64,000 nucleotides of DNA from Triticum aestivum (lineage: Eukaryota; Streptophyta; Magnoliopsida; Poales; Poaceae). This document shows positions 35,140-46,400 of the stretch, one piece after another. The stretch is from contig NC_057807.1 in assembly GCF_018294505.1 (NCBI RefSeq), positions 137,112,747 through 137,176,746 on the forward strand, read 5' to 3'. Each line of letters opens with the position of its first letter. Positions within the stretch are counted from its first letter, which is position 1. Below the pieces are notes generated by a model that worked only from the letters and a program-made list of their open reading frames with translations, had not been told where the DNA came from and searched no databases. The position numbers were made by a program, and so were the translations under genes.

Positions 35140-35727
35140 ATGGCGCAGAAGGATCATCTGCCACTAGTCTTCAAGTTTGGTGAAGTCGACTCCGAGCCGG
35201 AGGAGATAGAAAATAAGGAGGAATGGGGCCTCATGGACATGGCCCAGAACAAGCTGGCTGCAGCGGTTGCTACCCCACTCCCGTCCCAGCTCCCATCCCC
35301 GTGCCCGCTCCAGCGACCATCCCTGTAGCATTGATGGGCTGGTCGCCGAGCACTATCACAGAGCTGTAAGCCGCGGGCATCAGCGAGGTCTCCGCGGACC
35401 CGCACGAGCTCGTGTACATGCTAGCGCCTGTGCCCGTGCATGCCCCTCCACCCACCCTGGCGTCGGTCCCCATGCATTTGGCTACACATGTCGCGCCCCG
35501 TGCCCGTGCGCGCGCCGCCCTCAGCGGCACGGGACGCCGCCGTCGACCGCTACCTGTCAGCGCCTTCAGCTGCCGTCCACCCGTGCCTCGCCCGTCGATC
35601 GCGCGATGACATGATGTTTGATTTACAAGTGAAGAACATTCTATGCTGCATTAAAGACTTCAACAACGGTGTCCCGGAGGATGACAACGAAGGCGCGGCA
35701 CGCCGCCTCGGTCGCCGCCGAAAATAG
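35140..35727 (+). pseudogene. Decayed CACTA B module gene, plus strand
   Basis: An ATG at 35140 starts a frame encoding an acidic N-terminus (FGEVDSEPEEIENKEEWGLM), which enters a Pro/Ala/Val-rich repeat and hits TAG at 35326-35328. Coding similarity seems to continue in another frame (35300-35480) with one more stop. It returns to the original frame for a C-terminus with a DLQVKNILCCIKDFNNGVPE block ending in TAG at 35725-35727. I read it as one gene with two roughly compensating frameshifts in low-complexity sequence. I know similar repeat-associated hypothetical proteins from wheat but no function. Confidence 0.5.
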
Positions 35728-36504
35728 TTTTTTTCTTTGGTTTAATACTGTATCTTGATCATATGAATATAAATTCGCAGTATGACTGAATGAAAGATAT
35801 GGTTTGAGCGAGCTTGCATTTTTCTCTCTTAATGTACATACTTATCAAATGATTTTTTTGAAAAAAATGTTAATGGTTTTTAAATATAAAACACTCATCG
35901 CAAATGTATGCAAACAGACAGTTTCCCCAGGAAGCCAAGGGAAAATGTGCTGAGCAGGATTTGTGCAGCACTTGATTGCAAACGTTTTAGATAGAACACC
36001 CGTATGCAATGTGAGAGCAGGATTTGTGCATCTCTTCAACGCAAACGGTTCTTATGGATAACCTGTGTGCAACCCTTACAAAAAATTTGGGTATGTTGCC
36101 ATTTGTCAAACTCAAAAGATTGACATTTGTTGACCTCGTAACATTGCCATTTGTTAACCTTGTAACACTGCGATTTGTCAAAATATGAAGCTAAAAATCA
36201 CTAGCAGTATCTAATTTTTGCAACTAAAATTCAGTAATTAAGCATAAATTTCATTCATAGATTAAGTAGTTGTTCTTAATTTATACAAACAGTTCAACTT
36301 GATAGCTGAACCGACCCAAATTTTCCCCGCCAACCACGTACTGAAATAGCTAGTTCAACTATATATACTAGTTAATTTTAAGTACATTGTACAGTTCCAC
36401 CATATCTATAGTCAGATGAACTGAACAAAATAGCCCCTAAATACTACTACTACCACGGAGGGGCTTTGTACTACTTCCGCCTGCCTCTCCTCTGCCGAGC
36501 ACGC
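35728..36504. repeat. Spacer with CACTA B subterminal-type words
   Basis: 35880-36080 carries ATCGCAAATG, GAGCAGGATTTGTGCA (twice, about 35954 and 36015) and CGCAAACGGTT. 36100-36180 has three GACATTTGTT(G/A)AC(C) copies. The rest is AT-rich with nothing recognised. Confidence 0.5.
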
Positions 36505-37269
36505 TCAGTAAGAGGCAGAGGAGGAGGAGCCTACTGACAAGCTGGGCAACCGCAATACGGTGCCTGCCGCTGCTGCAGCTTCAGCGACGCTCACCTCGAG
36601 TGCCCTCTGCCGCTCCAGACGACCCCTCTCGAAGCGGTGGTTGTCCTCGTAGATCTCCTGATTCCTTGCCTCTGAGGCGGCGTGTGCCGCGACCACGTCG
36701 GCGATAAGGATCTTTGCGTGCTTGACAAGGTGCTCCTCCTCCTCGCACAAGAACTGGATGTAGAGCACAAGGACGCTGACGCACGTGCGGGCATCCACCT
36801 CTGCCTCCCGCCTTCGGGCGATGGTGGCGGAGCGGGTGATGACCCCGGCGGTCGATAGTGGGCTGGCGGCCACGGCGGCCGACGGTGGGGTGGCGGCCAT
36901 GACCACCACCTCCCGCCTTCCGGCTGCGGTGGAGGAGTGGGTGATGGCCATGGTGGTCGGCAGTGTGGTGGCAGCCACGACGGCCACCTCCTGCCTTCGG
37001 GCCGCGGCGGCGGAGTGGGCGATGGACCTAGCTTTCGACGGTGGTGTGGCGGCAACGGCAGCCGGAAATAGCTGCCAACGGGCAGCGGCGGCAGAGCGTG
37101 TGGTGGGTGTTCCGTGCACACCCAACAGGGACGCCATGCGCACTACACTATGCCGGGGATTGCGCTGCCGCCGCGGTGTAGCCGCCCAGCTGGAGATGTC
37201 CTTTGATGATGGGGGAGTGGCTGAGCCACAACGATGGACCGGTGCCATTGGCGATTGTGGGAGAAGCAT
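36505..37269 (-). CDS. Intact Ala/Arg-rich ORF, 254 residues, CACTA B module
   Basis: An open frame from ATG at 37269 to the stop at 36505, with a TATAAAAA box 60 bases upstream. Residues about 55-150 consist of three to four imperfect repeats of a 25-30 residue unit (AATPP...ITHSAAAARRQEV). Residues 160-230 form a probable helix with a LYIQFLCEEEEHLVKHAKIL segment and an Arg/Glu-rich coiled coil, and the tail is Ser-rich. No catalytic motif is seen. Its high GC content and location between CACTA B repeats match the 195-residue ORF at 19785. Function unknown; a DNA- or RNA-binding accessory protein is possible but not shown. Confidence 0.55.
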   Translation of the reverse strand: MLLPQSPMAPVHRCGSATPPSSKDISSWAATPRRQRNPRHSVVRMASLLGVHGTPTTRSAAAARWQLFPAAVAATPPSKARSIAHSAAAARRQEVAVVAATTLPTTMAITHSSTAAGRREVVVMAATPPSAAVAASPLSTAGVITRSATIARRREAEVDARTCVSVLVLYIQFLCEEEEHLVKHAKILIADVVAAHAASEARNQEIYEDNHRFERGRLERQRALEVSVAEAAAAAGTVLRLPSLSVGSSSSASY

Positions 37270-37329
37270 ACGAGATAAGCTATAGGGAGGGAGGGGAAAA
37301 TACGATGCAGGACTCGCCGGCCGTGAGGG

Positions 37330-37337
37330 TTTTTATA
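37330..37337 (-). promoter_or_regulatory. TATA box of the 254-residue ORF
   Basis: TATAAAAA on the minus strand, about 60 bases upstream of the ATG at 37269. Confidence 0.55.
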
Positions 37338-37593
37338 GAAGGCTGGTAAGCATTGGGATTTTGGGGGATTTCACTGAGTCGAGCGGGAAGCTTGCACGGG
37401 AACCTGCGAGGTTGCACCGGAATGGTCTCACCGACGATTCATTGGCGCCACCGTTTGGCCAAAAGAATGCCCCCGCGCGCTACGCAAGCTTGCACTTTAA
37501 GCCGTTTGCGGCAGCGGGGTGACAAGACGTTCGAGAGGAGGACGAAAGGCCACTTTCACATACGGTTAATAAAAAACATTTGCGATTTAATTA

Positions 37594-37800
37594 CCTACTA
37601 TACCCCCGTCCTGGTTTATAAGTATGATTTAACTAATAAAATACGAATGCATGTCACCAAAGATTATATAGTTGTATTCGTATTTGAACATAGTTTCCAA
37701 TTATATAATTTTTATAATATGCATTAACATTTTGTTGGTTAAATTTGAGGGCAAAGTATGGCCCAGAATATAAAGGGGACTATAGATTAGACGGAGGTAG
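37594..37800. mobile_element. Stowaway-like MITE
   Basis: About 207 bases, AT-rich, ending with GACGGAGGTAG followed by TA at 37801-37802. The left end is a diverged match (CTACTATACCCCCGTCC) preceded by TA. The CTCCCTCCGT-type terminus and TA target site are those of Stowaway (Tc1/mariner) MITEs. No coding capacity is expected. Confidence 0.6.
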
Positions 37801-38229
37801 TAGCACACGGCCGCTCTCTACACAGCGAAGCAACTGTCGGCTGGCTTGTAGGCAACCATTTCCTACGTGTTCAACTGCTCTATGCGTGTGGTTGCTTGCG
37901 GTTTAGGCGGTTGCGGCGCGCTCTGCTCGTGTCCCACCGCGCACGCTCTCCTCTCGCGTCCCTCCGGGTGCTATGCTCTCGTCCCTCCATGCAGACTGCC
38001 AGTGTTTGGGGCCGGTGCAGGATCACGCACATTCGTGTGCATGCGGTTACGCCGGGCGTGGCGCGACAGTGCAGTTACCCGCTGCAAAAACTGCCATGTA
38101 GACGCGCAGAGAATCCAGGCCACCCAGCCCCCATTTATTCCTGCGGCCATTTACCTTCATCTCTCGTGTCACATGACACAATAAACACACCCACGGCGAC
38201 ACATACAGAGAGGACATCCAGCGGTTCCA

Positions 38230-38969
38230 ATGGCGCTCCCCATGGCTCCAATGGCGCTCCCAGCGGCCGACGACGACAACGGCGAGAAGTTCACCACGCA
38301 TCACGTAGTGGACACCCACGTGATGGGGAAGGCCCTCTCGATGGTTTACACGAACGATCCGATCTCGATGGAGAGCTCCATCCAAACTATGAAGCAGTTA
38401 CTTGCCGAGGACAAGTATCGAGTGGTCGGCTTCGACCTCGAGTACACCATCAGTCATGTCGGGCACGATCAGAAGGTTGTCGTCGCCCAGTTGTGTGTGC
38501 GACATGACGTCCTCATCTACCACTACCACCTTGCCACAAGGCATTGCAAGCATTTCTCCAGGTTTATCAACAGCTCCAACTACAGTTTCGCTACGGTGGA
38601 CACCACCAACAATCTAAAAGCGCTCAAGGTTTCGCACTTGAAATGCCTGAATCTTGTCAACATCCATCACCACTACAAGGTTTGGGGTAGCGACAAAAAC
38701 AAACTGAACTCGTTGACCTCGCCTCGGCCGTCATCGACCCCTACTACATGAAGATGAAGAATGAGAGCAAGAAGGACAAGAACGCCTGGCACAGTGTGTG
38801 GCATGAGAGACTGGATGAACAACATGTCAAGTATGCGGCCATGGACGCGTACACAAGCTACGAGATGTACAGGCTGATCGTTGACATGAGGAAGTGTCTT
38901 CTTCCTGCCCCAGACGAGGGATCGAGCCACAGAGTAGTGGCGGGAGCATCACGAGAGGTACATGACTAG
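38230..38969 (+). pseudogene. WRN/DnaQ-type 3'-5' exonuclease gene, one frameshift
   Basis: From ATG at 38230 a frame encodes about 30 leader residues, then a 3'-5' exonuclease fold. It has a VVGFDLEYT block (Exo I, with the metal-binding Asp and Glu) near residue 65, a VAQLCV strand, and an NNLKALK region. The frame fails near 38690-38710, in an A-rich stretch, and a second frame continues 38748-38969. That frame carries KYAAMDAYTSYEMYR, which fits Exo III (Y-x3-D), and ends in TAG at 38967-38969. Such domains trim DNA or RNA 3' ends using two metal ions. The gene lies between CACTA B repeats just inside the element terminus. It is likely captured and inactive unless the shift is spliced out or is an error. 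Confidence 0.65.
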
Positions 38970-39149
38970 ATGATCATTTCTCCTACTTTGGAATGCATGC
39001 AATTGTTTATTGAGTGTGTGTGAATGATCTGCATAGTCACTTATGTAATTGGATGTTTACTTTAGTTATATATATATACATGTTATTCTTCTGTCGACAG
39101 AGCAAATCACATGGCTTATTAGCAGCAATCATCTGTGTTATTATTGGCC

Positions 39150-39498
39150 TTCGCACACATTTCTGATTACGGACCTGTTTGCCGCGTATCACACACATCT
39201 TGTTTAGTTGAACTATTTTCATTGTGTTGCCTAATCACACACAGTTCATCCTAGTGAATTGTATGTTGTATATCGCACACACCTTCATCTGGCTGCCAGT
39301 TTCTTTTGTTCCTCCTCATCCCAAACAGTTAATTGAACTGAACCGTATGCCCTGCATCGCACACACAACTAAAATCTGAACCGTGTTTGATGCATCCTTC
39401 ATCGCAAATGTTTTGTACCTTTTTGATGGTTTTTTTACACTATCGTTTGAGATTATGGCATCGCACACAGTTTCGTCAAAGGGTCTCTAATTGTAGTG
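39150..39498 (+). repeat. CACTA B right terminal region and TIR
   Basis: Repeated words GACCTGTTTGCCGCGTATC, ATCGCACACA (four times), AACCGT and ATCGCAAATG lead to the terminus, which on the other strand is CACTACAATTAGAGACCC. The three bases after the end are TCG; no partner duplication was found in the window. Confidence 0.75.
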
Positions 39499-40138
39499 TC
39501 GCGTTTGGACCATCCTAAAGTAGTGATAAGAAGTATTCTACAAGAAAACAGAGTTAGTATGGCACATGAGGTGGCCACAAGCCTGGGAGGCGTGCCCAAG
39601 GGGTAGGGTGCGCCCCACGGCTTGTCGCCTCCTCATGCACTATTTGGAATACTTTTATTTTTCTAATTTTTAAATATTCCAAACCGGAGTAAATTGCCTT
39701 TAGAAGTCTTTTGGAGTCGGTTTACTTACCGTATCACATACCTACTCCTTTTCAAGGTTCTGACGTATTCTGGTAGGTTTCCTTTATGTACTCCTCCGGT
39801 GTTACGGTATTAATAATATTGGTTTCAACATTTATGGGAGTACCTGAAATATAATGTTTGATTCTTTGCCCGTTTACCACCTTCGGGTTATTGCCCTCGG
39901 CATTGTCGATTTCGATGGCACCAGAACGATAAACTTCCTCGATAATGTAAGGCCCTTCCCATTTAGAGAGAAGTTTTCCTACAAAAAATCTTAAATGAGA
40001 ATTGTATAGCAAGACATGGTCACCTACATTGAATTCTTGCTTTTGTATCCTTTTGTCGTGTCATCTTTTAACCTTTTCTTTAAACAACTTGGCATTTTCA
40101 TAGGCCTGGGTTCTCCATTCATCAAGTGATCTTAGGGT
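39499..40138 (-). mobile_element. Gypsy element fragment with integrase C-terminus
   Basis: On the minus strand, 40138-39752 encodes the end of a Gypsy polyprotein. There is an alpha-helical AYENAKLFKEKVKR block with a TGA where Trp is usual, then a chromodomain-like or SH3-like integrase tail (LLYNSHLRFFVGKLLSKW, GPYIIEEVYRSGAIEI), and a short C-terminus with a stop at 39752. 39499-39751 would be 3' untranslated or LTR sequence. The fragment is bounded by the CACTA B end on the left and LINE sequence on the right. Confidence 0.7.
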
Positions 40139-42902
40139 TTTGGAGGAACGAACTGGATACGTGAAGAGCAACTTTTTTACCGTGAGGAAGATGCTTCTTG
40201 GACTTTGATCACTAGTGGATCACGCCCGCGATCTACCGCTGGCAGAATCTCCAGCGATCAACCACGGCAGTCGGTTTTTGCTCGGTTGGCGAATTTGCCG
40301 ACCCCTAGCATTAATGTGGCCACGGGCAATAATGTGACCTCAGTGCCCAATATTAATTCCTCAGGAGGGGATCACGCTGCGAATACATCGGGCGGGAATC
40401 TGGGTCGTTCAAATATCTTGTTGCAGTGTTACGCGTGTGGCAAGATGGGCCATTTTGCAAGGGAGTGTAATGAAACTCGCCTTCCTGGGCTTTTCCCTTA
40501 TCTTTGGTTTGCCACTTTCCCCAGCCCACCTAATGAGGCCTGGGACTTAGATGCGGTCCAGGACTGGTTCAGCTCAGTTGGCCCGGCCCGCGAGCCCCCG
40601 CTCGTTTCCTCCTTTAGCGAGCTATGTTTGGGATCTTTTCCTAATTTCCAGCCTCGTCTTCCTCTTGCCTCCTCAACTTCTCCGCTCTGCTCCTCTGTTC
40701 ACCACTGTGCACAAACTCTGCTCCCGCTACCTTGAGCTTAACCTCACCAGCGACTCCTCGTTCCTCTGCGGCTCTGATGGCCAACATTCCGATCAACCCT
40801 CGCCATTTCGTGCCACATGGCTTCGACATTCAGCAGGTCCCTGGGCGCAATGGTGTGGCTCGGGTGGTGTTGCCACAACGTCCTCGTCGCCATGAAGATT
40901 GTGCGATTGCGACCATCCACCCTCTCCCCGCAGATGCTCCATTCCCCAATGTAAGAGACGTACTTGAGGAATTTATTGTTGAGCATAGACAGTTGGGGTT
41001 GCAAGATATTCAGCGCTGTCCGTTCAGAGAGGCATATGTCCGGCTCACGAGGGTCAGAGATAGGGATAAGTTGGTTCTCGATAGCCCCCATGAATTTGGC
41101 GATGTGTTCATTAGTTTTGTGAGGCATGATGAGGGAAGAAATCACAGGAGGGTTCATCTCAATAGAATGGTTTGGTTGCTTCTGACGGGAGTTCCTTTTG
41201 ATTACCGCAACACTAAAGATATTGCGTGTGCTGTTAGTAAGTTTGGCCGCATGATTTCTTGGGAGAAGGAGGATGACCACATGGGCCGCATTGTGGTAAA
41301 GGCAAGAGTTCTGAACTTGGATATCATCCCAAAAAGTATGCATTGGTCTAAAGGGGATGAATTTGAGGAGGATGGATGGTCTTCTTCCATTGAAGTGCTG
41401 GCAAGTGAGCACCTTGGTGGAGGACCTGCAGATGAGGACCCTTTTCCTCCTGCCAATGAGGACCCACACCCATTACCTGAACTTGTTGAGCCTGCAGAGG
41501 GTTTTCATGGAGATGCAGCCAGCAACAATGATATGGATGTTCAGGGTGCTGAGAACTGGGATAACTGGGAAGATAATCATCAGAACAACCAGAATGCTGA
41601 GCTGGAGACTTTTGGATGTTGTGCAGCAGGAAGAAATGGCCTGGGCAGATGGAGAAGAACTACTTCCAGCACCTAGCAATAGTAGTTTCTCTTATGACAT
41701 GTCCTTTTCTGAAGGAGACAATTCACATATGCTTTTACCCTCTGTTACTGTGGAAGCTATCCATCCTAGGGCTGCATTACCTGCTATTCATCAGCCTCCT
41801 GGTGCTGTGATTGCAAATGGGATGCAGAACATAATTCAAGCATATCAGTCAGATGATGAGGAGCCTCCTTTATTGCAAGAGCAGATTCAGGATGTGGCTG
41901 CTTTGCCTGATCAAATTGTTGCAGACCAACTGCAAAATGTTGCTGCCAATTCTCATCAAGCACATGTTGCTTCTGATGCTCCTACACTTTTGGATGTGGC
42001 TCCTGTCCAACCTGCACTACTGGAAGCAGCTTTGGAGCCTGTTATGTGTTTTGATCTTCCTTCGGCAGTCAGTGGGCCATCAACTGAAGTCTTGGATTGC
42101 AATTCTGGGCATGTCAATACTGCCAGAGGAAGCTTTCACCCAGTGGAGAACATAGAGTATCTGCAGTCAGGGCTCCAAGGTAATTGGGTTAATCAAATAA
42201 ATGAACACTTTAACATGGCACCTTCCCTTCTTTGTTTGAAAAGTATTCAAATGGCTGCTGCTGCTAACAACGAATATTCTGTTTTTGAAGAAGGCATGTT
42301 ACTGTGGAAGCAGCACTTTAAAGAGCAATCTTTGGATAGCAGGAGCTCTTTCTCTACCAACATCCCTGTAAGTTGGTTTAACTTTATTGTTCACCTGCTT
42401 TTGTCCCCTGATAAGTTTGCATGGACTGTCAATATGCTAAAATCTGGAATGTGGGAACTGTTCACTGTTGTGGAAAATATGGAGCAAGGCTTTCTGTTTC
42501 ATATACCTAACAAATGTCCTACCTCTCATGCACCTATCTGTCAGGTCATGGAGGAAGGAACTCAGGATAAAGGTAAAGAAAATATTGGAGTGGCTGCCAA
42601 TATGCAAGATGTGGAGTCACAGGCCTTGCTGCAGCCTTTTGGCCAAGACAACTTGAGGAAGAGAAGAAGTGGAAAAACTCCACTTGTGGAAACAGAGGTA
42701 AGGAGGAGTGACAAAATTAAGAAAGACAATGCTGGTTACAAGAGAAACTCCTGCCCTAATAATAATTGTTTACCTTGCAATGTTGTTCCTCCCACCATCA
42801 AAAAATCAGTTGTTAAAAACCTCACTGCCTCTTTCTGTAAGGTTGCTGAGGGAGAGCTGGAGGACAAACTGGCCAAGAAGCCCAAAAGAAGGCAAGAGGA
42901 GG
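40139..42902 (+). pseudogene. LINE ORF1 (nucleic-acid-binding protein), broken
   Basis: Three frame segments make up ORF1: 40139-40735, 40732-41676 and about 41620-42902. The first has a CCHC zinc knuckle (CYACGKMGHFARECN, about 40427-40471), which in LINE ORF1 proteins binds the RNA. The second begins MANIPINPRHFVPHGFDI at about 40774 and contains a domain common in grass LINE proteins. The third is a long, Gln/Asn-rich and acidic segment ending in a Lys/Arg-rich tail. The frames are separated by frameshifts near 40730 and 41630. The LTR insertion at 42903 then removes the last 20 or so codons, which lie at 52131-52196. Confidence 0.7.
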
Positions 42903-43375
42903 TGAGGGAGTCCTGGATTAGGGGGTGTTCAGATGGCCGGACTATAGCCTTTGGCCGGACTCCTGGACTATGAAGATACAAGATTGAAGACTTCATCCCG
43001 TGTCCGGATGGGACTTTCCTTGGCGTGGAAGGCAAGCTTGGCGATACGGATATGTAGATATCCTACCATTGTAACCGACTCTATGTAACCCTAACCCTCT
43101 TCGGTGTCTATATAAACCAGAGGGTTTTAGTCCGTAGGACGAACAACAATCATACCATAGGCTAGCTTCTAGGGTTTAGAATCTCTGATCTCGTGGTAGA
43201 TCTACTCTTGTACTACCCATATCATCAATATTAATCAAGCAGGAGTAGGGTTTTACCTCCATCGAGAGGAACCGAACCTGGGTACAAACATCGTGTCCCT
43301 TGTCTCCTGTTACCATCCGCCTAGACGCACAGTTTGGGACCCCCTACCCGAGATCCGCCGGTTTTGACACCGACA
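42903..43375 (+). repeat. 5' LTR of Fatima-like element 1
   Basis: Begins TGAGGGAGTCC and ends ACACCGACA, with a TATATAAA box at 43109-43116. It is followed by TTGGTGCTTTCATTGAG, where the primer site is expected. Confidence 0.9.
43109..43116 (+). promoter_or_regulatory. LTR TATA box, element 1
   Basis: TATATAAA in the middle of the 5' LTR. The same box occurs in all four LTRs of this family here (51859-51866 plus strand, 54337-54344 and 62930-62937 minus strand). Confidence 0.65.
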
Positions 43376-43422
43376 TTGGTGCTTTCATTGAGAGTTCCTC
43401 TGTGCCGTCATCTTTAGGCCCG

Positions 43423-46400
43423 ATGGCTCCTTCGATTGTCAACAACGACACGGTCCAGGGTGAGACTTTTCTTCCCGGACAGATCTTCGTATTCGGCGGC
43501 TTTGCACTACGGGCCAATTCACTTGGCCATCTGGAGCAGATTGAAAGCTACGCCCCTGGCCATCAGGTCAGATTTGGAAGTTTGAACTACACGGCTGACG
43601 TCCGTGGAGACTTGATCTTCGACGGGTTCGAGCCACAGCCAAGCGCGCCGCACTGTCACGAGGGGCATGATCTAGCTCTGCCGCCGAACAGTGTCCTGGA
43701 GGCCGCACCAGTGTCCGCTCCGACCCTTAGCTCAGAGCCGACTGCGCCGATCGAGGACGGGTGGCTGGACACCACCTCGGGGGCTGCAATCTCTACGGCG
43801 ATTGAGCCATACACCAACCCTATCCTTTGCGAAGCTCGTGACTCCAAGGTGTCGGACTCCTCTCTGGACTCCGAACCTTCCACGCCCCTACCAATTGAAC
43901 CCGATTGGGCGCTGATCATGGAGTTCACTGCCGCGGACATCTTTCAGCACTCGCCCTTTGGCGACATCCTGAATTCACTGAAGTCTCTCTCTTTATCAGG
44001 AGAGCCCTGGCCGGATTATGGTCAGGAAGGTTGGGATGCGGACAATGAAGAAATTCAAAGCCCACCCACCACCCACTTCGTAGCTACTGTCGATGATTTA
44101 ACCGACATGCTCGACTTCAACTCCGAAGACATCGACGGTATGGACGACGATGCAGGAGACGACCTAGAACCAGCGCCTACAGGGCACTGGAAGGCCACCT
44201 CGTCATACAACATATACATGGTGGACATCCCAAAAGATGGAAATGGCGATGGAACAACGGAGGATGACCCCTCCAAGAAACAGCCTAAGCGCCAGCGTCA
44301 ACGGCGCCGCTCTAAATCCCGCCACAGCAAAAACGGTGATTCCGGCATGGGAGACAATAACACCCCGGACAGTGCCGAAGACAACCCCCTCCAGCAGGAT
44401 TCAACGCAGGAGGATGGAGAAGCCAGCCGTCATGAGAGAGCGGCAGAGAGAGAGGTAGAGGACCATAATTACATGTATCCCTCCGAAGACGAGGCAAGCC
44501 TAGACGACGACGAATTTTTCTTGCCAAAGGATCCCGTCGAACAAGAGCGTTTCAAACGCAGGCTTATGGCCACAGCAAGCAGCCTCAAGAAAAAGCAGCA
44601 ACAGCTTCGAGCTGACCAAGACTTGCTAGCTGACAAATGGACTGAAGTCCTTGCAGCCGAAGAGTATGAACTCGAACGTCCCTCCAAGAGCTACCCAAAA
44701 CGCAGGCTGCTACCCCGATTAGAGGAGGAAGCACCCAAACCTACATCACCAGGGCATGATGCGGCCGACCGGCCACCTCGTGGCCGCGACAGAGAGGCCT
44801 CTCGGCCCTCCACTCAAGCCGCACCCCAGCGCCGCTCAAAAAGTACCGAGGCACGGGGAAATGCGCCAGACCTGCGAGATATATTGGAGGACAAGGCAAG
44901 GCAAACAAGATCGATCTACGGATTGCGTGGGCGCCCCACGGCACGTGATGATAACCGTCACGCCGGATATGGCAATTCCGGCCGGGCCGAACACAGTAGA
45001 CGATGCTCATTTGAGCTGCGTCGTGATATAGCCCAATATAGAGGCGCCGCACACCCACTATGCTTCACAGACGAAGTGATGGATCATCAAATTCCTGAGG
45101 GTTTCAAACCCGTAAACATTGAACCATACGATGGCACAACAGATCCTGCGGTTTGGATCGAGGACTATCTCCTTCACATCCACATGGCCCGCGGTGATGA
45201 TCTACACGCCATCAAATACCTCCCACTCAAGCTTAAGGCCGCGCTTGGATGGGATGTAATCTATTACGGAGGTGTATAACTTACACGTGTATTCTACCGG
45301 CCGCTAAGCAAATTCCGAATGGAAACGAAACGACGGACCGAGGCTTGTATCTTTTACAAGCGTATTTCGAAGGAAAATGGTGATCCAAACAGAGCCTAAA
45401 GGACCAGCTCGGCATTGGCTTAACAGCTTGCCAGCAGAGTCAATTGGTTGTTGGGAAGACCTGGAAGCCGCATTCCTCGACAATTTCTAGGGCACTTATG
45501 TGCGACCACCAGAAGCCGATGACCTAAGCCACATAATTCAGCAGCCAGAGGAATCGGCCAGAAAATTCTAGACACGGTTCCTAACCAAGAAAAATCAAAT
45601 CGTCGACTATCCGGATGCAGAGGCCCTTGCAGCCTTCAAACATAACATCCGCGACGAGTGGCTTGCCCGGCACCTAGGACAGGAAAAGCCGAAATCCATG
45701 GCAGCCCTCACAACACTCATGACCCACTTTTGCGCGGGAGAGGACAGCTGGCTAGCTCGTAGTAACAACATGACCAAGAGCCCTGGTAATACGGATACCA
45801 AGGACAGGAATGGCAGGTCGCGTCGCAACAAGAACAAGTGCCGCAATAATGGCGATAGTGCTGAGGATACGACAGTCAATGCCGGATTCAGAGGCTCTAA
45901 ACCCGATTAGCGGAAAAAGGCATTCAAAAGAAATACTCCAGGCCCGTCCAATTTGGACCGAATACTCGATCGCTCGTGCCAGATACACGGCACCCCCGAA
46001 AAACCAGCCAACCACACCAACAGGGATTGTTGGGTGTTCAAGCAGGCAGACAAGTTAAACGCCGAAAACAATGACAAGGGGCTGCATAGCGATGACGAGG
46101 AGGAGCCCCGGCCGCCGAACAATAGAGGACAGAAGGGTTTCCCCCCACAAGTGCGGACGGTGAACATGATATACGCAACCCACATACCCAAAAGGGAGCG
46201 GAAGCATGCACTAAGGGACGCATATGCGATGGAGCCAGTCGCCCCAAAGTTCAACCCGTGGTCCTCCTGCCCGATCACTTTTGATCGAAGGGACCACCCC
46301 ACTAGCATCCGACATGGAGGATTCGCCGCATTGGTTCTAGACCCAATCATTGACGGATTTCACCACACTAGAGTCCTGATGGACGGCTGCAGCAGCCTGA

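Larger units (their letters stand above)
11032..39498. mobile_element. Composite CACTA-like region B with several gene modules
   Basis: The right terminus at 39498 reads as the complement of CACTACAATTAGAGACCC. Behind it are repeats of GCATCGCACACA, CGCAAACAGTT and GACCTGTTTGCCG. The same repeat vocabulary recurs at 11640-11880, 12600-12835, 16640-17200, 19480-19560, 20520-20600, 34790-34840 and 35880-36080, each time between gene modules. I therefore treat the span as one family. It could be a single giant element or several nested copies, because no matching left terminus was found. Insertions inside it are listed separately. Confidence 0.5.

Noticed and set aside
36785..37285. 166-codon plus-strand ORF
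   Set aside because: It is a shadow of the intact 254-residue minus-strand ORF, which has a TATA box and an ATG in context.
38230..38969. Exonuclease as an ordinary host gene
   Set aside because: It is frameshifted and enclosed by CACTA repeats on both sides. I kept it as a captured pseudogene, although a host origin of the parent gene is likely.
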